Source: CBDFGN01 sp965247065 (lineage in GTDB: Bacteria > Bacteroidota > Bacteroidia > Cytophagales > Cyclobacteriaceae). Taken from it: a stretch of DNA of 64,000 nt. Below, one piece after another: positions 61,711 through 64,000 of this stretch. The notes beneath the pieces are model-generated. The model saw only the letters and a program-made list of their open reading frames with translations, did not search any database and was not told where the DNA came from. The DNA lies in the NCBI GenBank assembly GCA_965247065.1, contig CBDFGN010000006.1, forward strand, positions 2,418,001 to 2,482,000. Direction: 5' to 3'. Numbering within the stretch: position 1 is the first letter of the stretch; each line of letters begins with the position of its first letter. The position numbers were made by a program, and so were the translations under genes.

Positions 61711-62709
61711 CTATTCGAGGGCATGGATCTGCTCCTCAACCTTAGTTCTTAACCGTTGGAAAAACTTGTTGCGCTGCTTGGAAGCATTCAGACTAAATAA
61801 GGTGGAATTCCTGATGATACTGTTGGCAATCTGAACATTTTGACTGCAGAAATCAGGATCGATGGTCGTAAGTATATTGACGATATTGTTGGCAATGTAT
61901 ACCAAGTAGGAATCCTCCATCCTATAAATGATAGTGTTGTCGGCTATAGTCAGTTCATTGTGGTACAACATATAACTGCGCTCCGATCCGGCATTTTCCG
62001 TGTCAATATCAAATTTATAGCCCAGCTCGGCTTGCTTCTGGATATGATCTACCAATTGTCCGACCCGCTGGAAAAGCAATTTGGCTATTTCCCTGTCCGG
62101 GATCAGACCAGACTCATAATAAAACTCAATCTGGCGCAGAGTGGCATTGAGGGTCTCATTGCTCCAAATCTCGAATGTCGGGATTTTGATGTATTTCAAC
62201 CATACCTGCTTGGCCAACGCCAAGACCTCGTTAGATATTACGTCGAGTGAAAAGACCTTATCCTTGTATTCCGGAAATTCAAAAATGGACTTTTGCCAAA
62301 AGAACATCCTGAAAGCCACAATCTCGGGGAAGACAGCCAGGTAAAACATCGGGATATCCTTAGCCATATAAGTCATATCCTTAGTCTCAAAATTAGCCAG
62401 TCGGTCCAGGTCCTTGATAACCGCTTGGATGTAATTGCCAAAATCGAATTTATCATGCTTAATAACCCGGTATTTGAAGAGCACCGAGTCATAGCTGGTA
62501 GCAAAGAAGGCATCCAGCGATATGTCGTACGTTGTGCTGAGCTTTTTAAGTTCCAGAAACGACAACTCGGTTTCACCACGGATTCGGCGATAGGCGCTAT
62601 CAGCGCTTATTTGAAGAACATCCGCGATTTCATCTACCAGTGAAATGTTATCCCGAAGCTTGTTCTTTACTTCCTGCAGAAAAGCACTTTGGTCAGAGCT
62701 GGCTGGCAT
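61711..62709 (-). CDS. HTH-domain transcriptional regulator
   Basis: A 332-residue protein with an N-terminal XRE-like helix-turn-helix (about 15-60: LVDEIADVLQISADSAYRRI, then RGETELSFLELKKLST). The rest, about 270 residues, is all-helical without a recognisable effector domain; similar regulators are common in Bacteroidota and of unknown target. Single gene; the next gene on the same strand ends 107 nt upstream... of its start lies the DUF4301 gene region on the other side of 62710-62816, which has no obvious features. Confidence 0.8.
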   Translation of the reverse strand: MPASSDQSAFLQEVKNKLRDNISLVDEIADVLQISADSAYRRIRGETELSFLELKKLSTTYDISLDAFFATSYDSVLFKYRVIKHDKFDFGNYIQAVIKDLDRLANFETKDMTYMAKDIPMFYLAVFPEIVAFRMFFWQKSIFEFPEYKDKVFSLDVISNEVLALAKQVWLKYIKIPTFEIWSNETLNATLRQIEFYYESGLIPDREIAKLLFQRVGQLVDHIQKQAELGYKFDIDTENAGSERSYMLYHNELTIADNTIIYRMEDSYLVYIANNIVNILTTIDPDFCSQNVQIANSIIRNSTLFSLNASKQRNKFFQRLRTKVEEQIHALE

Positions 62710-62816
62710 TCCTATTATAAATCTAAGCAGATATCCCCTATTTGCAATGGAATCTTCAGAAAATTAGATTGCCGATAATATGCTGTTAACCCGCACAAAT
62801 TCAAATAGTTAAGGGC

Positions 62817-64000
62817 TTACTTGTAATCGCTATGCTCAGGTCGCAGGAGGTCATTTATGGTCTTTACGGGATTGAACGTTATCAGCGGTACTTCGACAAA
62901 AACTGAATTCCAATCGGACATTGATCCGTTCCATAGCCCTGGCAACTCGAGGGCTTTCAAATCCTTCCCACCTTGGCTCTTTTGAGCCACAAATCCAGTT
63001 TTAGGATCCACGAAATTTAACAGATCGTGATTTTCACCCCGGTAATTCCTTAATCCACATACCAGATCCGTTGGACTGAAGTGGGTCGAAGCATGGAAAA
63101 TTTCCATTTGCTTATGGTGGGTCACATCGATTTGGGCGGTTTCAACAATCTGCAAGGATATGGTTTGGTCGGAATTCCGGACCCAAAACGGTCCACCACC
63201 GGGTTCGCCGGTATTCTCAACCATCCCACAGACCCTGACAGGTCGGTTCAATTTTGCAATCAGGAAGTCCCGCTTTTGGATCGGTTCAAAATTCATAATT
63301 TCCGAAGGGATTCGAATAGACAGAGAGTCTTTCAGAAAACTCATAGCCTCATCAATCAGAGTTTCGCTTTGGGGATGCTCTTCGAGTTGTTGATGATAGA
63401 AGAATATCTTTTTCTGGGTTTTCAAAAGGAGGCCCCCTATCAATTTCTTATAGCTTATCGTCTCGCTCTTTAAGCGGTCGGGCACCACGTTGTCGATATT
63501 TTTGATGAACACCATATCGGCTTCCAGAGCGTTGAGATTGGCTAAAAGTGCCCCGTGACCAGCCGGGCGAAATAGCAACTCACCATTCTCCAAACGGAAT
63601 GGGTGGTCCTCAAGATCAACCGCAATCGTATCGGTAGAGGCTTTTTGATGCGAGAATGAAATGTGGTACTCAACCCCAAATTGCTGCTGGTATCGGTCGA
63701 GGACTTTTTCGAGCAGCCCTTCGAATGCCGACTGATGCTCGGGTGAAACAGTGAAATGCAGGTGCACCTGCTGACCTCCAGTTTTGCAATAGGCTGCACC
63801 TTCAACCAGGTGCTCCTCTACGGCAGTTCTGGTTCGGTCGGGATATTTGTGAAATGTAAGCAACCCTTTGGGAAGATTACGGTAATTCAAGCCCTCCAGT
63901 AGCCCTCGTACGATTTGATCATAACCGGTCTCTGCCATGAGCTGGCTGATTCCTCCTTGAGCCGATAGGGCCTGATCCAATTGGCTGTAAAAGGCAAAAT
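62817..64000 (-). CDS. DUF4301 family protein, start outside window
   Basis: The frame is open to the window edge (64000) with no convincing start; at least 394 residues are visible, of about 500 in the family. Reading on from the edge: AFYSQLDQALSAQGG, LPKGLLTFHKYPDRTRTAVE, HLHFTVSPEHQSAFEGLLEK, ELLFRPAGHGALLANLNALE and GEPGGGPFWVRNSDQTISLQ. These match DUF4301, a Bacteroidota family with a nucleotidyltransferase-like layout but no known function. The C-terminal end at 62817 looks complete. Confidence 0.88.
   Translation of the reverse strand, partial: FAFYSQLDQALSAQGGISQLMAETGYDQIVRGLLEGLNYRNLPKGLLTFHKYPDRTRTAVEEHLVEGAAYCKTGGQQVHLHFTVSPEHQSAFEGLLEKVLDRYQQQFGVEYHISFSHQKASTDTIAVDLEDHPFRLENGELLFRPAGHGALLANLNALEADMVFIKNIDNVVPDRLKSETISYKKLIGGLLLKTQKKIFFYHQQLEEHPQSETLIDEAMSFLKDSLSIRIPSEIMNFEPIQKRDFLIAKLNRPVRVCGMVENTGEPGGGPFWVRNSDQTISLQIVETAQIDVTHHKQMEIFHASTHFSPTDLVCGLRNYRGENHDLLNFVDPKTGFVAQKSQGGKDLKALELPGLWNGSMSDWNSVFVEVPLITFNPVKTINDLLRPEHSDYK

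Overview
The window looks like a chromosomal segment of a Bacteroidota bacterium, most likely a Cytophagales-type gliding or marine lineage. The phylum is well supported: there is a fused lpxC-fabZ gene, the type IX secretion regulator PorX with its PglZ effector domain, families largely restricted to the phylum (DUF4296, DUF3822, TIGR02757/DUF2400, DUF4301, the short FtsL-like protein), TTG/GTG starts and few Shine-Dalgarno sites. The order is my inference from gene content; no 16S gene is present.

Layout. 1-6.0 kb (minus): the head of the division/cell-wall cluster, mraZ-rsmH-ftsL-ftsI-murE-mraY, preceded by MraZ-type operator repeats and a 15-bp minisatellite. 6.5-9.3 kb: an NmrA-like reductase, a small exported protein and a polyprenyl diphosphate synthase. 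9.6-16.7 kb: valS, then an overlapping minus-strand set porX-tsaE-ald, and a divergent HD phosphohydrolase that leads into the lipid A operon lpxD-lpxC/fabZ-lpxA plus an ABC ATPase (to 20.6 kb). 20.6-31.9 kb: a lipoprotein, a broken mutS2, DUF4296, a partial Bat-type cluster (DUF58, BatD-like, BatA), LysE, GH3-like, YggS, DUF423, DUF1573 and a RecD-like helicase. 32-46.9 kb: housekeeping genes (two Nudix, a lipoyl-like membrane protein, DUF3822, coaD, pyrE, DUF2400, a LysM protein, NfeD, kdsB, a SGNH esterase, an ABC exporter pair) ending in two genes each cut by one stop codon.

47-59.3 kb is the accessory and decaying part. An IS982 element sits in the middle of a palindrome just upstream of a NemR-like TetR gene. 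That gene and a following pair of AhpD-like genes share a 17-nt operator-like sequence; one AhpD paralogue keeps the catalytic CxxC and the other has SxxS at the same positions. Next is a minus-strand lipoprotein / Cx4CH / DUF1501 gene set that an IS1595 element splits; this is the best candidate for an undescribed system. A tRNA-Leu, a methyltransferase, several gene fragments and a collapsed S9 peptidase follow. 59.4-64 kb: an SOS-associated peptidase, an Hsp20-like protein, a second tRNA-Leu, an exported glycine-zipper protein, an HTH regulator and a partial DUF4301 gene.

Several genes are interrupted (mutS2, a class V aminotransferase, an exported LamG-like protein, a small lipoprotein, an S9 peptidase). 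Some carry only one lesion, so either recent decay or base-calling/assembly errors could explain them, and read-level checking is decisive.
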